The notes: generated by a model from the sequence alone, not told the origin. A stretch of 64,000 bases of DNA from Lineus longissimus (GCF_910592395.1 NC_088321.1:11782001-11846000), one strand, 5' to 3'; positions 37,679-49,847 are shown, counted from the stretch's first letter. Translations and numbers: made by a program.

Positions 37679-38585
37679 CGATCGATTCGCCTATACGCTA
37701 AGGCACGAGCTACCTTTAAAATCATCAGTACAGTTCGACGATGTATATTACCACCAGCGCAAAAACTGCATCGTACTAAGCACTCCGTTAGAAAGTGGCA
37801 CTTTGATGACGATACTAACAGTGGATCCAGTTGTTGGTAAAGTTGACCTGAAACAGCATCACTATAAAGATAGCATAAAGATGTTCTATGAATATAAACA
37901 ATTTTTGCTTGTTGGTGTCGGGGATCCCACCAAGGAGTTGATTTTTTTGGCGCTAGACGGCCGGCAAGTCGGGAAGATGAGTTTCCAGAGACGCTTGAAA
38001 GCCATCATACATAATAGCACAAATGTTTCCTTCATTTTGTTCCATGTTCACCCCCATGCCATTATTAGTATGTTTCGCTTTGGCCGTTATTATGCAGCAA
38101 GTTGCCACTACCTTCTATATGAATCGCACGGTAAGTTTACTATGGTGCTATTGTGCAACACGAAGCTAACAAAGTCTTTAAAATACCCGGCCCTTACAAG
38201 TTTCGAGTCGTTGATATTTCTTCCTAAGACAATTCTTCCCATCAGCATGTTCGGCTTTTATGACCGGGGCTTGACAAATCGGTATGAAGTGCGATTATCT
38301 TTGACGAAACCCGTTGAAGTTACATTTGTGTTCATTAGCGAAGTTTATCACCGATTTCTCATAGGCTTAAGCGGTAACAGAATCATACTGGTTAATTGGT
38401 TAAAGGCAATTAACGGGTCTCGATATCATGTGAAACATGAAGACATCCTCCATTTTAATGAAAGTAGTGATTTCATTCTTTTGAGTCATGGTGACCTGGT
38501 CCAGTTGGTAACGGATGTTGCTGCTCCAAGAAAGAGAAATCTGACAATGATTAAAGTATATTCGCCAAATGTTAGGTGTACCTGA
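37679..38585 (+). CDS. Unit 1 exon 2: conserved ~300-residue domain of unknown family
   Basis: The exon starts just after an acceptor AG at 37677-37678 and runs open to TGA 38583. The first in-frame ATG is at 37806, but about 42 codons upstream are conserved with unit 2 (RFAY.LRHEL, SSV.F.D.YYHQR.NC, LST.LESGTL), so the exon is entered by splicing and that ATG is internal. Exon 1 (phase 2) plus the first base here completes an Arg codon. The domain has alternating hydrophobic strands, sequons (NST, NVS, NGS, NES) and a very conserved C-terminus (KAINGSRYHVKHEDIL, LTMIKVYSPN). It looks like an all-beta extracellular domain; I do not recognise a family. Unit 2 differs mainly in the first half. 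Confidence 0.75.
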
Positions 38586-40272
38586 CCGTAGGATTTACTT
38601 TAGTCAAGCCAGTAAAAAACTAACGACACTCTCAATGGGTTTTTTGGTGAAAACTATGCCGTCGATATCTTAAAACAGTACAAAGACGAACCGAATGGCA
38701 ATATCGGTCCAGATCGCTCCAAATGAATTTCGGCAGAGTTTTTAAGTCATCAGGTACCTGTCATGTTTAAGTCCATTGATCCAGCTTCGTAACCTTATTA
38801 TGTCATGAGTTTTCTAGGCCCATTCGCTGGGTCGTTGGTAGTGAATTCTATCGAAGAACATTATAACAAAGGTATGCTGCCATCAACGCTGGATTAGCAT
38901 GATTAATCCTAGCAGCACTTTCATAAACGGAGGGAGAGTGAGATCAGGAACTTATCACGGATCTTTATACGTATACGGATACGCATACAAAGAATGTGTC
39001 ATTTTCTATACGTAAGGATCCTTGAAAGTCGATGCTCTCATGCATCAGACTGAAAAGAGATCCAGTCGTGCCTCAAGTCTTTATGTACAGTCTAGTAAAA
39101 ATAACAAAATTGGTGATTACCTCTTATGCAGTTCAATGACTGGAGTCAGTAATGTTATACAACGTTATGCCAAGTTATCCAGATTCCTAGTTCACATAAA
39201 CAACTACCTGGGGGAACTCGAAACTGTTTAGTTTTATCAATGGAAGCTTATTCCCGCCTAAGGTTTTAACCGGGCCGTTCAAAACTCCCCATTTTTATAA
39301 ACGTTTCGCTACCGGTGTCCTTATTGCCCAACTCCTAAAAGCCTACGCGGTTAGATGAAATGTTTAGAAAATGAAATTTCCAGTTGTCTAAACTCGCACT
39401 GAATATAAATATCAACACTGGTGTTGCATGTGCATACTAATATACAAACTCTATTATATATTACAATGCCCAGTTTCAGGGATTTTGCGTGCATTGCGAC
39501 TGTACTGCGGCATCATCTAGTTATGCTTACATGTGCCACTAGGAAATACAGTGAACACGAGATGCGGAGGCCTCAAACTAAATTTCTGTGGAAAACCAAT
39601 GCGGCCTGTACCAATGTTGGTCATTTTAATGTGCGTACGTGTAAATGCATATGCTGTATATGTTTATAATAGTTCACAATAGTTATATTCACCACAAGAA
39701 AAAATATTATTTCGACAAAGTGTCAACTTTGTATCAAATCTATAGAACCCGAGAAATAATCGGCTATGATAGAAATTGAAAAGAGAACTATATCTGGTTT
39801 GAAACTAGAATCGATATCCAAAATAAACTTTTTCAAATCAATGAGGCAATCTCATAAAACGCGCATTGGGCTGCCATTCATCGCTTTCAATGCAACAAGA
39901 GACTGCCTAAATTGTGCAGGTGGGATTCTGGGAATTCCTTTTTTCGACTTGCGAGGAGCCGCACACAGTGTATGACAAAGGACCATTACATTTGGGACAC
40001 AAAACTTCGCAAATTGTTCGGTTTTATGAAGAGGTAATCGAGGTTTCATGATATTAATCAACATTTTATCACGCTCTACATTTGGATCTATTGGCTATAT
40101 ATGATCCATCACATCAAAACCAGGCGTATTCCTCGTCAATAAGGGTGATTATTACATTTAAATTCAATTGTGATCATAATCAGATCGTTTACCAAGTAAC
40201 TGTTCTCAATCTGCCTCCAGGAGCCCAAAGCAAACTACGTGTACTGCCAGGACAAGACTGGAACAAATATTA

Positions 40273-40760
40273 GTGCTCGGCTTCTGCGCGTTATAACTGG
40301 GTATCCGATTGTTGTAAAGTTCGTGTTGGACAAGTTTTGGTGCTCACTAGATCCCTTTCTGACTTCGACGGAAAAAGGTAAAAGAAGGCATGAACAAATA
40401 TTAAGTTTTCGCAACGAGATAATTACATGTTTTCAAAAGTGCCACTTTATATTGATGTTTTTTTTTTTTGGGGGGGGGGGGGGCTGTGGTGGGGGGTGGC
40501 CTATACTCGTTTGAAGACTTTGATTTTTTCAGATGTTGTTTTCGGTAGTCATGGGGATTGATAAGTTAGTAGCCAAGGAAATCGTGTTTTAACCAATGTC
40601 GAGAAAACTTATTTTAATAGTCTCACACAAAAAAGGGGCCTTTCACTTCTCCTGATTTCTGCGCGTTATAACTTGGTATCCAATTGTTTTCGTGTTGGGC
40701 AAGTTTTGATGCTCACATGATCCCTTTCTGACTTCGATGGAATAAGGAAAAGAAGACAGG
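40273..40760. repeat. Two-copy direct repeat, about 110 bp each
   Basis: About 40273-40390 (TTCTGCGCGTTATAACTGGG..) recurs at about 40656-40760 (TTCTGCGCGTTATAACTTGG..) with TGATCCCTTTCTGACTTCGA-like words in both. The copies are about 380 bp apart and roughly 85-90% alike. The block between them contains a T-run and G-run (40458-40483). No gene is implied. Confidence 0.65.
40458..40497. repeat. Poly-T/poly-G tract
   Basis: Twelve T followed by fourteen G and a G-rich tail. It is a low-complexity tract. Confidence 0.85.
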
Positions 40761-41239
40761 AAAATATCCTATTTTGGCGACGACATTCCGAGGCAGGCCG
40801 GTATATTTTCCCCTAAGGCTCCCGTCACAGGAAGTGTTCCTGTCACAGAAAGTGTGTGGTCTGCACGGCCGGCGCTTGTGCATACTGCATCGCCTCGGAA
40901 AACGAAGAATATACAAAGTGAAATCTGCCGTTCCGTAATTCTTTTTATCATACCTCATTCATAGTATGTGGGCCAATCACGTCGCGTCATTCGTCGTATT
41001 AACGTGCCATGCGATAATTTATACTATTCTATGGCATTATTCTACTGATGACGTCATCGCGTCGTTGTCACGTTATTGTCAATGTGGCTGGCCGTCCAGG
41101 TGCTGTCTCAACTTAGATTATAATGCGCCGTACTTATTAAAACGGATATGAAGCCTCGTGAAATAATCTTTTTACCGGACAAATCATTTTGAGTACTCGG
41201 TGGGTTGACGTGCAATATCTATATAGTATTGCGGGAATG

Positions 41240-41470
41240 CGATTCATAAGCCTGATTTCTTGACTGCAAGCGGTCGATTAGAGATGGCGCAATTTCTACT
41301 ACAGATCTACACGCTAGTGCAAATTGTTTCGCCTATCGGAGGAAACGCATATCATTCATTTGAACATCTCCACCTATTTTTACTTAGAATAAGTATTGAT
41401 AAAAACATGAGGAAGTACTTCGTACCCATACTACAATTAAAGTTAGGTGAATAGCGGATCAACAATTTCA
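41240..41470. promoter_or_regulatory. Conserved 5' flank of unit 2
   Basis: Homologous to 35031-35270 upstream of unit 1. Shared words include GAGATGGCGC, TCTACACGC, GTGCAAAT and CCTATCG.AGGAAA. It probably contains promoter and 5' untranslated sequence copied with the unit. Confidence 0.5.
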
Positions 41471-41770
41471 ATGTTTACAACAATTTTCGTTGTATTTTTC
41501 TCGCGACAAGTGGCAGCACTGCTGATATCATCCGCCATATTTAGACAAGGTCCAGCACGTGATTCAATCGATAAACACTATTTTGGGGTAGTAGTTCCTC
41601 GATCTACAATACAGTGCTGCATTCAGTGCATCGGAATTTCGTACTGTTTGACAATCAACACTTTCTTCAAAAGGAACATATGCCGATTGAGCTATATCAA
41701 GCCGGAAAACCTTGGCAATATTATACGTAATCCCGAAAGAGGGCGTATTTATTCGAAATGTATATACACG
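41471..41770 (+). CDS. Unit 2 exon 1: secreted PAN/Apple-like protein
   Basis: ATG 41471 opens a signal peptide (MFTTIFVVFFSRQVAALL) followed by the same cysteine module as unit 1 (IQCCIQCIGISYC, NICRLSY, IYSKC). The start is chosen by alignment with unit 1; the frame is also open for eight codons upstream without an ATG. The donor ACACG|GTAAGG lies at 41771. The exon is exactly 100 codons, phase 0, matching the phase 0 acceptor at 43976. The frame continues open for 37 codons into the intron (to 41881), so unspliced transcripts would make a short PAN-only protein. Spliced, unit 2 predicts about 409 residues. Confidence 0.75.
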
Positions 41771-42597
41771 GTAAGGAAAGCACACATGAAAAAGAAGGTG
41801 TATCAGGGGCTTTGGTTAGAAATAACTGTCAGTGATAAGCAATACCACGTGTTCTATACCGTAGATATGTCGGAGAAGTAAATTAGAAAGAAATGTGATA
41901 TTATAGGGCCGTGGCAGAAGAAAACACGTAGTCAAATTATTGCGCGAGTTTGCATGAAGCGTTACGAGTAGTTCGTATCTACACACATTTGAACAAAAAC
42001 GTTTTATTTTGAATAATAAATGCAAATGAAGGGGCCTTGATTAAAAATAACTGTCAAAAATAAGCAATACCACCCTTAACTTTCGTTCACATTGAAAAAA
42101 AAAATTCTATGCATGCCCAAATTTAAACCAATTTAAATAATGATTTTTTGGGATAATAGTGCCTTCATTAAATCCTAGTGTTTTATTATTAATGCCATTT
42201 TTTTCTTCAAAAAGTGAGAAGTAAAAAAAGGTTTTTTCTTGGATGCCCGATTACATTATAAAAGTCTTTGCAATCACATACCTGTCAAAATGCAAGTAAG
42301 AAAACAAGTTTTTGTGAACGTGCCATCAAAGATGTAAAAGGTGCAATAGTTTGCGATTAGGGAGATTTCGTAAAGCCGCAACATCTAATTGTTTTGACAT
42401 TGTCATCTTGATGTCAAACAATGGGATAGGTGTTCGCGTTGGCATTCTGGGGCACTTGCGATTTACTTGGGTGTCCAAGCTAGTCTATTTCGTAGTATAT
42501 TGTAACTTTCACTTGCGCTCATATCGGCTGACTTACAAATTATACCAGTCCTACCAGTATATTCGCAGAACACGCATTCTTGACCAATGGCATTCGT

Positions 42598-42622
42598 CTT
42601 CTCCTTCTTCTTCTTCTTCTTC
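42598..42622. repeat. (CTT)n microsatellite
   Basis: About seven CTT/TTC units in the intron of unit 2. Confidence 0.8.
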
Positions 42623-42814
42623 CATTTACTGGGACGCAGTCATCATTTGACTATTGTGCCCAGGGCTTTCGGCCAAGGAGGGTCCACAGCCGCTACTCAT
42701 GTTTCTCACTAAGTTGGGTCTTTAACCTGGCATATAGCATAGCCACCAGATACAAATAACCTCTGTTTTAAGTCTCCCCGTTCGAACACTGAGCGCTGAG
42801 GCATTATTCGGGCG

Positions 42815-43170
42815 CTGTTGTGCAAAGCGGAGTGTTGCATAAGTCTAAATCAGAGCTGTATAAAAGCCATCTTTTAGATTCAGGCAAGAACAACGTTTGC
42901 ATAGCGTAGACTGATAGCAGACCTCATCGTCTTAAGTGAAGGATTGAACACTAAGCTTCAAATAAAGCGTGCATTGGTTGCGTCGCCATCATCAATGTTT
43001 CGGGGAGTTGAGAATCAAATTATAAGCTATGCACTGATCTAACTCCGTATAGTCGCATTTATGTAAATTTGATATGTTTTTTTGTGCATACAGTTGCATT
43101 CTGCTATGCAATGCAGCGCATTACGCAGGATGCAGTTTCACACACACTCGTAATGAATGTGCAATGCATT
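42815..43170 (+). other. Conserved intronic segment, unit 2 copy
   Basis: It matches the unit 1 segment at 36296-36620 block by block: GCAAAGCGGAGTGTTGCATA, the TCTAAATCAG..TTAGATTC stem, AACGTTTGCATAGCGTAGAC, then the TGCA-rich block ATGCAATGCAGCGCATTACG. Its strong retention against a poorly conserved intron background suggests function. Confidence 0.5.
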
Positions 43171-43975
43171 GCCATATTTTCCCGACACAGTTGTTCCGAT
43201 ACACTACATACGACGTTTCCAGGGAATACGGCTTCACCATGACCGAAACTCCTAAAAGTAGTCTGACATGATCCATGTCTGAATATAGTTTCTATCAAGT
43301 ATAATGTGTACACTCCTTACCATATTATTGTACGATTCTGGTTCAATATATGACAACGGAATCTTACGTTAGTATTGTAAAGATTGTACATGTTAGGCTT
43401 TAGATGGCCGTTAACCAAAATCTTTAAATGAGGATGGCGACCTGGCTAGGCGCAGGAGAAAATGCATTATCAAGTTCCTTACCAGGATTTAAATAATGTT
43501 GGCCTGAACCAATCCATCTTGACACTCAAGCTATGGATCCACTTCGCCGACCCGGACTCCTTACACCAACCCTTGACGCAACACGCAGATCTGCTTGTGA
43601 GTTGGTTATGTTATTCCTCACTAGATCGCACGCTCTCGCCCATATTAACCAATCAGTAGGCCTGTAACAAGAGTGCACTTTGATATAATCTAAACAACCT
43701 CGCTTCTAGTCTTCTACGTTTAAAAACGCTATGTCGAAAGTGTATATTGGCAGCATGCCAAGACTGGAGGCGAGAATAAAAAAATGACTCATTCATGAAA
43801 AATCACAATTTTGAAAGCAGCGTTCTGATTGGCTCACCACAACTCGAGGCGCAGGAGATACAGAATTATGGCTTGCTTTTCTTCAGAGGTATGAGGGGAG
43901 GTAACGGACCGATAAATCTGATGGTTCAGAATGGCATCAATTATAATCATGTATTCCTTTGCTACTTCATGACAG

Positions 43976-44905
43976 AGATTCGCCTATTTTTTAAGACACG
44001 AGCTTGCATTAAACTCATCAGTAGAGTTTCATGATACGTATTACCACCAGCGAAATAACTGCATCATATTAAGCACCCTGTTAGAAAGTGGCACTTTGAT
44101 AACGATACTAACATTGAATCCAGTGGCTGGTAAAGTTGTTTTGAAACAGAATCACTATAAAGAGAGAATAAGGATGTTATCTGAATTTAAACAATTTCTA
44201 CTTGTCGGTGTTGGTGAACCAACTATGAGGTTTATTTTTTTAACGTTTGACGCCCGACAGATCGGGATGATGAATTTTCAGAGGAACTTCAAAGCCTTTA
44301 TACGCAACAGCACAAGCGTTTCATTTCTTTTTTCCCATGTTCATGATCAAGATCAAGTCATTGTTAATTTGTTAAATCAGGGCCGTTATTATTCATTAGG
44401 CTGCCACTGCGGCACATATGAACTTCACGACAAGTTTAACCTGGTGCTATTTTGTGCCGAAAAGCTAGCACTGTCTTTTGAATATCCGGCCTTCACAATT
44501 GCTGGATCGTTGGTATTTTTCTCAAGAACAATTCCTCCAAAAAGCGAATTTGAGTTCTTTCGGGGGCATTTTAAAAACGAGTATACAGTGCGATTATCTT
44601 TATGGAAACCAGTTCAAGTTACCTTTGTGTTTATTAGTGAAGTTTATCGCAGGTTTCTCATAGGCATCACTGGAAACAAAATCATGATGGTTAATTGGGT
44701 AAAGGCAATTAACGGGTCTCGATATCGTGTGAAACATGAAGACATCCTCCAATTTAATGGAAGAAGTGATTTCATTCTTTTGAATAATGGTGACCTTGTT
44801 CAGTTGATAACGGATGTTGCTGCTCCAAAAAAGAGAAATTTGACAATGATTAAAGTTTATTCGCCAAATGCTGGGTGTATCTGGCCGAAAGGGTCGAAGT
44901 GTTGA
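43976..44905 (+). CDS. Unit 2 exon 2: conserved ~300-residue domain of unknown family
   Basis: The exon opens after the acceptor GACAG (43971-43975) and runs to TGA 44903. There is no ATG near its start; the position equivalent to the unit 1 internal ATG reads ATA, so the exon can only be translated through splicing from exon 1, in phase 0. The start reads RFAYFLRHELALNSSVEF, then YYHQR.NC as in unit 1. The C-terminal third is almost identical to unit 1 (AINGSRYRVKHEDIL, LTMIKVYSPN), whereas the middle differs more (a DQDQVIVN insertion region). The tail is longer (WPKGSKC), adding one cysteine. The product is secreted by inference, with no membrane segment; the function is unknown. Confidence 0.75.
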   Translation, partial: RFAYFLRHELALNSSVEFHDTYYHQRNNCIILSTLLESGTLITILTLNPVAGKVVLKQNHYKERIRMLSEFKQFLLVGVGEPTMRFIFLTFDARQIGMMNFQRNFKAFIRNSTSVSFLFSHVHDQDQVIVNLLNQGRYYSLGCHCGTYELHDKFNLVLFCAEKLALSFEYPAFTIAGSLVFFSRTIPPKSEFEFFRGHFKNEYTVRLSLWKPVQVTFVFISEVYRRFLIGITGNKIMMVNWVKAINGSRYRVKHEDILQFNGRSDFILLNNGDLVQLITDVAAPKKRNLTMIKVYSPNAGCIWPKGSKC

Positions 44906-45400
44906 CTTCAGTCAAGCCAATAAAAGGCTTGCTACACCCCGAGACACTCTGACCGAGAGAATCTATAGTGTCAACTTTGTTCAAGCAAACAAAAAGTTTA
45001 CACTCAATATGTACAATGGGTCTTCTTTAAGGCGGACGGCTGCTGCTGATTTCTTCAAACTGAACGAAGAAAAACAGGTAAATGGCAACGTCAACGCAGG
45101 TCGAATGACGAGATTATATTTAGATTCTACAGAAACATTTGGTTACGATATTAACTGTGGCTAAAGGTATCGGTTTGCTTGAGAAAAATACGTGCTTACC
45201 TGGAGAGAAAATGACTATACAAAAGAAATATTTAAAAAATATTTGTTAATTTTGAGGGCCGAAAGGCCCACATTTATTTATTTCTGTCCGATTGCACTCC
45301 TCCAACACTGTAATGGTGAGAAAGGTTTCTGCTCTGATGCCCGATATACACGGCCCCATTTCAACTTACGGAAAATTTTGTAGAAAAAAAAACACGTTTA
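44906..45400. other. 3' flank of unit 2, partly copied at 50.57 kb
   Basis: AATAAA at about 44927-44932 is a possible polyadenylation signal (CCAATAAAAGG). A 98-codon frame (44868-45164) overlaps the gene end and is not convincing. From about 45163 (TAAAGGTATC..GAAAAATACGTGCTTACCTGG) to about 45290 the sequence is repeated at about 50569-50690, evidence of another duplicated unit. Confidence 0.45.
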
Positions 45401-46354
45401 GGTCTTTCCTATTTTCCCGTACAATAAAATGCTATACAATTTAATCTCACCGTGTACGATGGGGTTGCGGGTTGACGTACGTTTGACCGTTTATTGACTG
45501 GATACATGGGAGTAAGAGCCTACAGGCGCCTTTTAATGGTCGTCTTAGGATCCATTGTTTGGCCCGTTTCAGCGGTTTTCTTCTCTGTTTCCGACGGCGG
45601 GAGAGCGTGAGACTTCCATCACCAGATCATGACGTTTGCACAAGATACCGAGACAACTTTTAGTTTGGACAGTACCGGAGGTATTTTCAAAATGGATGGG
45701 AATGTTGGGCCCTAACTGGTCTATAGTTCAGGATATGATCTATGCAGAATGTTACGTAGGCCTAGAGTCTCCAACCCAAATGTTATTGAAGAATATTAAC
45801 CCGGTTTGGTATCTAGTACACTAGTGGGTTAATCCTATCGAAACTTGCTACCCCGCCAGACACGATCAATTTCTCAATCGTACTTAATCCTTCCTACAAA
45901 ACAATGTACTCGTCGACGTCGGGTTGAGTTGGAGAGACAATTGTAAACAAATATTTCATAGGAATATGTTATTGTGTATAGCGGCCATGACACTGTAATT
46001 GGATCGCCTTGTTTCCATTGTGTTGCAAAGGTAAACAAATAGCTTTAATTACCCACTGTGTTATTCAGTGCCGGATTCGTAGGTTAACATTTCAACATGG
46101 AATCTACACATAAATTATTTACACGATTCTTGTATGATTCTTAGTTAAGACAAGAACAAAACTGAAAAACTCTAAAAAAGTTGATATTGAGTTGAGATGT
46201 TCTGTGAGACGTTCAGCGCTCGCCCTTTTCACTATCTCAAGATGTCGTCCACATACCTTTTCCCAAACCTAGGTTTGACATCATTGGGTGCCGTTGCAAC
46301 GGCTTTCTGGTCCAAACATTTCATATGAAGGTTGGCGAATATCGGAGACATTCA
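45401..46354. other. Non-coding stretch
   Basis: No gene was recognised. I looked here for an exon 1 of a decayed third unit and did not find the cysteine module. Confidence 0.35.
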
Positions 46355-46358
46355 TAAC

Positions 46359-48887
46359 CAGTCAGTTGGCCGCGCCCCCGTTCGCAGCGCCAAAAGAGCG
46401 TTTCTCTCTGCGTTGCGCTGCTACTGTCACCTATCGGTAAAAAGTTGATACTAACTCGCGCCATATTTGTGGCAGAGACTAAAACCTCTGTAGCATGCAC
46501 GACTGTTCGGGGAAAGCGATTGATCAAAGATGGCGAAATTGTTAGTTATTGAAAGAAAAAATTGGTGTTTATTGCATCAAATTCCAAGCAAAATCAACCG
46601 AGTTTGATCAATTTTTCGAAAGACGATATTTTCGCAATCTTCGCTGAACATACCTCACTCAAAGATATTTTCCAGCTTTGCGGCGATATTTGGTAAATTG
46701 ATTTTTTGCGAAGTGGTTGACCAATCCTAAATGAATTCATATCTTTTAAAACATTTGAGCACCCGGTTTCCTAAATATTTCTTTTTTGGCACTTAATTTG
46801 GTGATTTTTCGAAGAAATCTCATTGATATTTATGACGTTTTGGATCACGTGATGTTAATCAAGCCGTTTTTCGCGGCAATTGCGTGCACGACGCGATATT
46901 GTAAAAATATTTTAATGCACAGCGTGTCTCAAAAAAATTGTGGTTAAAAGTGAGAATGGCATGATGGTAGCCTGTTTGAGTTCTGTTGATGAATATGCTT
47001 AGTCTGACTATAATTTCTACAACTTGTGGCCAAATAACCAGATGATTTTGAGCCTTTTGATAAAGCTACTGGTAGAATAGTCGTCAGAAATGTCAGAGCG
47101 ACAGTGACTGAGTGAGTGTTATGTTATGTTATGAGACTGGAGGTATGTCATGTGTTCCACCATATCGTCATTGATATTGACCAGGAATACTATCGATTTG
47201 TGTGGATGTGCTCAAACAGTAAAGCATGAGCCATGATGCTTCACTTCCGAAAAGATCCAGGTGACTGAGATGTCTACTACTACTATTTGGCAATCCGGCT
47301 GATTCTTCAGAAATTTCTCTGTATATCCTCTGTGAAAATAATCTTTCTCATAATGATATATCTTTTGTTTGTTTGGTAATTTTAATTGCCTATGTTAAGG
47401 CATTTTTTTGCCAGATTTACCTGTAAAAGGCTGCCATAGTTCAGGAAAAGAAATCATATACATATTACAATGTGGATCTTCACGGCCCAAAACACCAGGG
47501 CCTACTAGGTGACATGGCTCAATAATAGGCATTGTCTGGTAATTTTGGACGACCTTTGGATGGATAGTTTATTTTCCCTGACCCTGGCCTGGGTCTGAAC
47601 GGGCTTCCAAGCCATCAATGATGCTTATAAAGCCGGGAATAGCCTCATCAGTACCCCCACAAGAGTTATTTTGTGCCAGACATCGCGCACAGAACTTGCC
47701 ATCATCTCATTTTTAGAGTTGCTGTATCAGTAAAAGATAATGCCAAAAAGCTGATAAAGTATGTAATTTGAGCAGCATGACCAATGCCAGTGTTAAAGGT
47801 GTAAACTTAACCTATTACAGGACATCTTCCTGCAAGATTGTGATTGGTTTAACTTGAAGTTTGTCATCAATTTGACTGTTGTAATTGTACATCCATGCTG
47901 TTGTCATTCAGGAAAAATCTGCTTTATCTTTCAGCTAATACTTTCACTTCTCCAGTCAATCGGGTTTGATGAACATGTCAAGCTGTTGAATGGTGTAAAC
48001 AATCATTAGCAAATAACGTCACGAATGAAAATAAGTTTGATTCCTTCCACTTGAAAAGTTCAACAGCACCACTTGCAAGAATTTGAATTTGGCATTGTGT
48101 TTTACACCCTTCAACAATTGACTGTCTGTTTGTTATTGGTGTTCTTGTTTCAATGTTAGCGTTTCACTGTTAAAAGAGTTTCAAGATGCAGAAGAGAGGA
48201 TTAGTTATCTTTAATGTTAAGTTTCTTCTTTGCATCATTTTGTCATTAAATTTGGGCAATGGTGGTCTCATAAAAGGAGGGATGGGCTGGCAGGATGGGC
48301 TATTGGACAAGTTTTCATAATCAGTATTCTAGAACACGTTTTGTAGCGATGGTGGAGATCCTTGTGTTCGGGCCTCTTCGGCTCAACTTCGGGCGTGGTC
48401 GGAACCTAAATCCGGCTGCAACATTTTCTGACAAAAATCAGAGGCAACTTAAACGTATTTTCCAGCCGTGCGACAGAAATAATCATTTTTACTATCGTGT
48501 TATTCAGTCAAAGATACATATAACAATAAATATCAGTCATTACATCTGAGCACGCGCGATGTTTTTGATGAGTTAGGTGCATTTATTCAACAAAATTACG
48601 TGAAAAATTGCAAATTTTCGGGCGACGACCGCTGTTCAAAGTCACGTAAACAGCAAACCTCAGGACTTTTTACACTTTTTTCTTAATGAAACTACTAACT
48701 AATGTTTCATCCAGAATAATATGTTCCGTTTACATGTCATTCAGAAAGATTTTGGCAAGTTTAGGATCGATTTCCGACTTCATATTTTTCACGCCTAAAT
48801 GTACGCGATAATGAGCTCGTAATGATATGCAGTGACGACATAGCGCAGAGAGAATTACGCGGAAATGGGGGCGCGGCCAACTGACTG
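46359..48887. mobile_element. 2.5-kb TIR DNA transposon, non-autonomous or decayed
   Basis: The left end begins CAGTCAGTTGGCCGCGCCCC (46359). The right end is its exact reverse complement over 21 bp (to 48887); looser inverted similarity continues for about 40 bp (TTCTCTCTGCG, GTCAC). A TAAC four-base direct repeat flanks it (46355-46358 and 48888-48891), a likely target-site duplication. The interior is AT-rich with no frame longer than 84 codons, so no transposase remains. The TIR sequence and four-base duplication do not let me name a superfamily with confidence. Confidence 0.75.
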
Positions 48888-48891
48888 TAAC

Positions 48892-49847
48892 ATCGATTGG
48901 GAACAAAGCAAAGTGGTGGAGAGAGACCCAACACGATTTACGAGATGATTGAAGGAGGCGATTCGGATTCGTAAAATCACCAACATGAATCGAGACACTA
49001 AGTCCCGTGTGGGATCAAAGTCTGGCCGCTCCGACATCCAGCAGTCAGATGTCTAACTTATGAAGAAGAATGGTGCAACCATTTGAAAGATCAAGGTGAT
49101 GATGAACATTGATTGTGAAAAAACTGTTGATGACCCAAAGGACTCCTCCAGGCATGTCAAAAATGTTGTATGGTTTATTAGACACCATGTGGGATGGCGG
49201 AGAGAACCAGGATGTGCATGTCGTGTTGGAGTGCTATCCGAGCTCGGTCGAGTGCATATTAATCACGCGAATAATGATTTGATGATAGTATACCTTTGTT
49301 ATTGTAGTTTTGTTTGATAAGAATTCACTGCAAACATATTTTTTATACAATATGCATATGATTTGAAGAAAAACATACATGTACTTGCAGACTGAGTATA
49401 CACTGTAATATCAGTACGAGTTGATCTCGCTTGCTGACAACTTTGATATGATTCATTAAAAAACTGCATACTACGCGGCTTTCAACCTACATTAACATTG
49501 ATTTTCATCAATCAATACCTACGGTTTTCCTAATCGGTTAGGAGACAGGGGAAGTGCTCGTTAAGTTGCGACCATATAGACACGATAGACACAATCCCGT
49601 ACAGAATTATTGTTAATACGACATCGGACTGATGGCTGGCAGTAACGTACGCCGAACATCATATAGGTGATATGAAACGCACTTGAGAATATCGTGTGCG
49701 GAAGTGTTTTTTGAAGAACCAGTGGCATAATAAAGGGCTGCCGCATCCTAGTTTCATTTGCGCTCTAAATTACTATTTCCAGATATTAATGTGCACAAGA
49801 AATGGAAAATTCGAAATATTAATGAATTATCCCTTATTTCCGTGCAG
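48892..49847. other. Non-coding stretch
   Basis: No gene was recognised between the TIR element and the candidate exon that starts at 49848. Confidence 0.35.

Larger units (their letters stand above)
38586..41239. other. Spacer between units 1 and 2
   Basis: The first about 60 bp resembles the 3' flank of unit 2 (TAGTCAAGCCAGTAAAA against CAGTCAAGCCAATAAAA), so it is probably 3' untranslated region. The rest has no gene. It includes the partial duplication at 40273-40760 and a T/G-run. Confidence 0.4.
41771..43975 (+). other. Intron of unit 2
   Basis: The 2.2-kb intron runs from GTAAGG to CTTCATGACAG. It carries the conserved segment at 42815-43170 and a CTT microsatellite at about 42598-42622. 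It lacks the TIR element present in the unit 1 intron. Confidence 0.6.

Noticed and set aside
44868-45164. 98-codon frame overlapping the end of unit 2
   Set aside because: It overlaps the conserved coding end in another frame and the unit 1 copy does not keep it open. Most likely 3' untranslated sequence.
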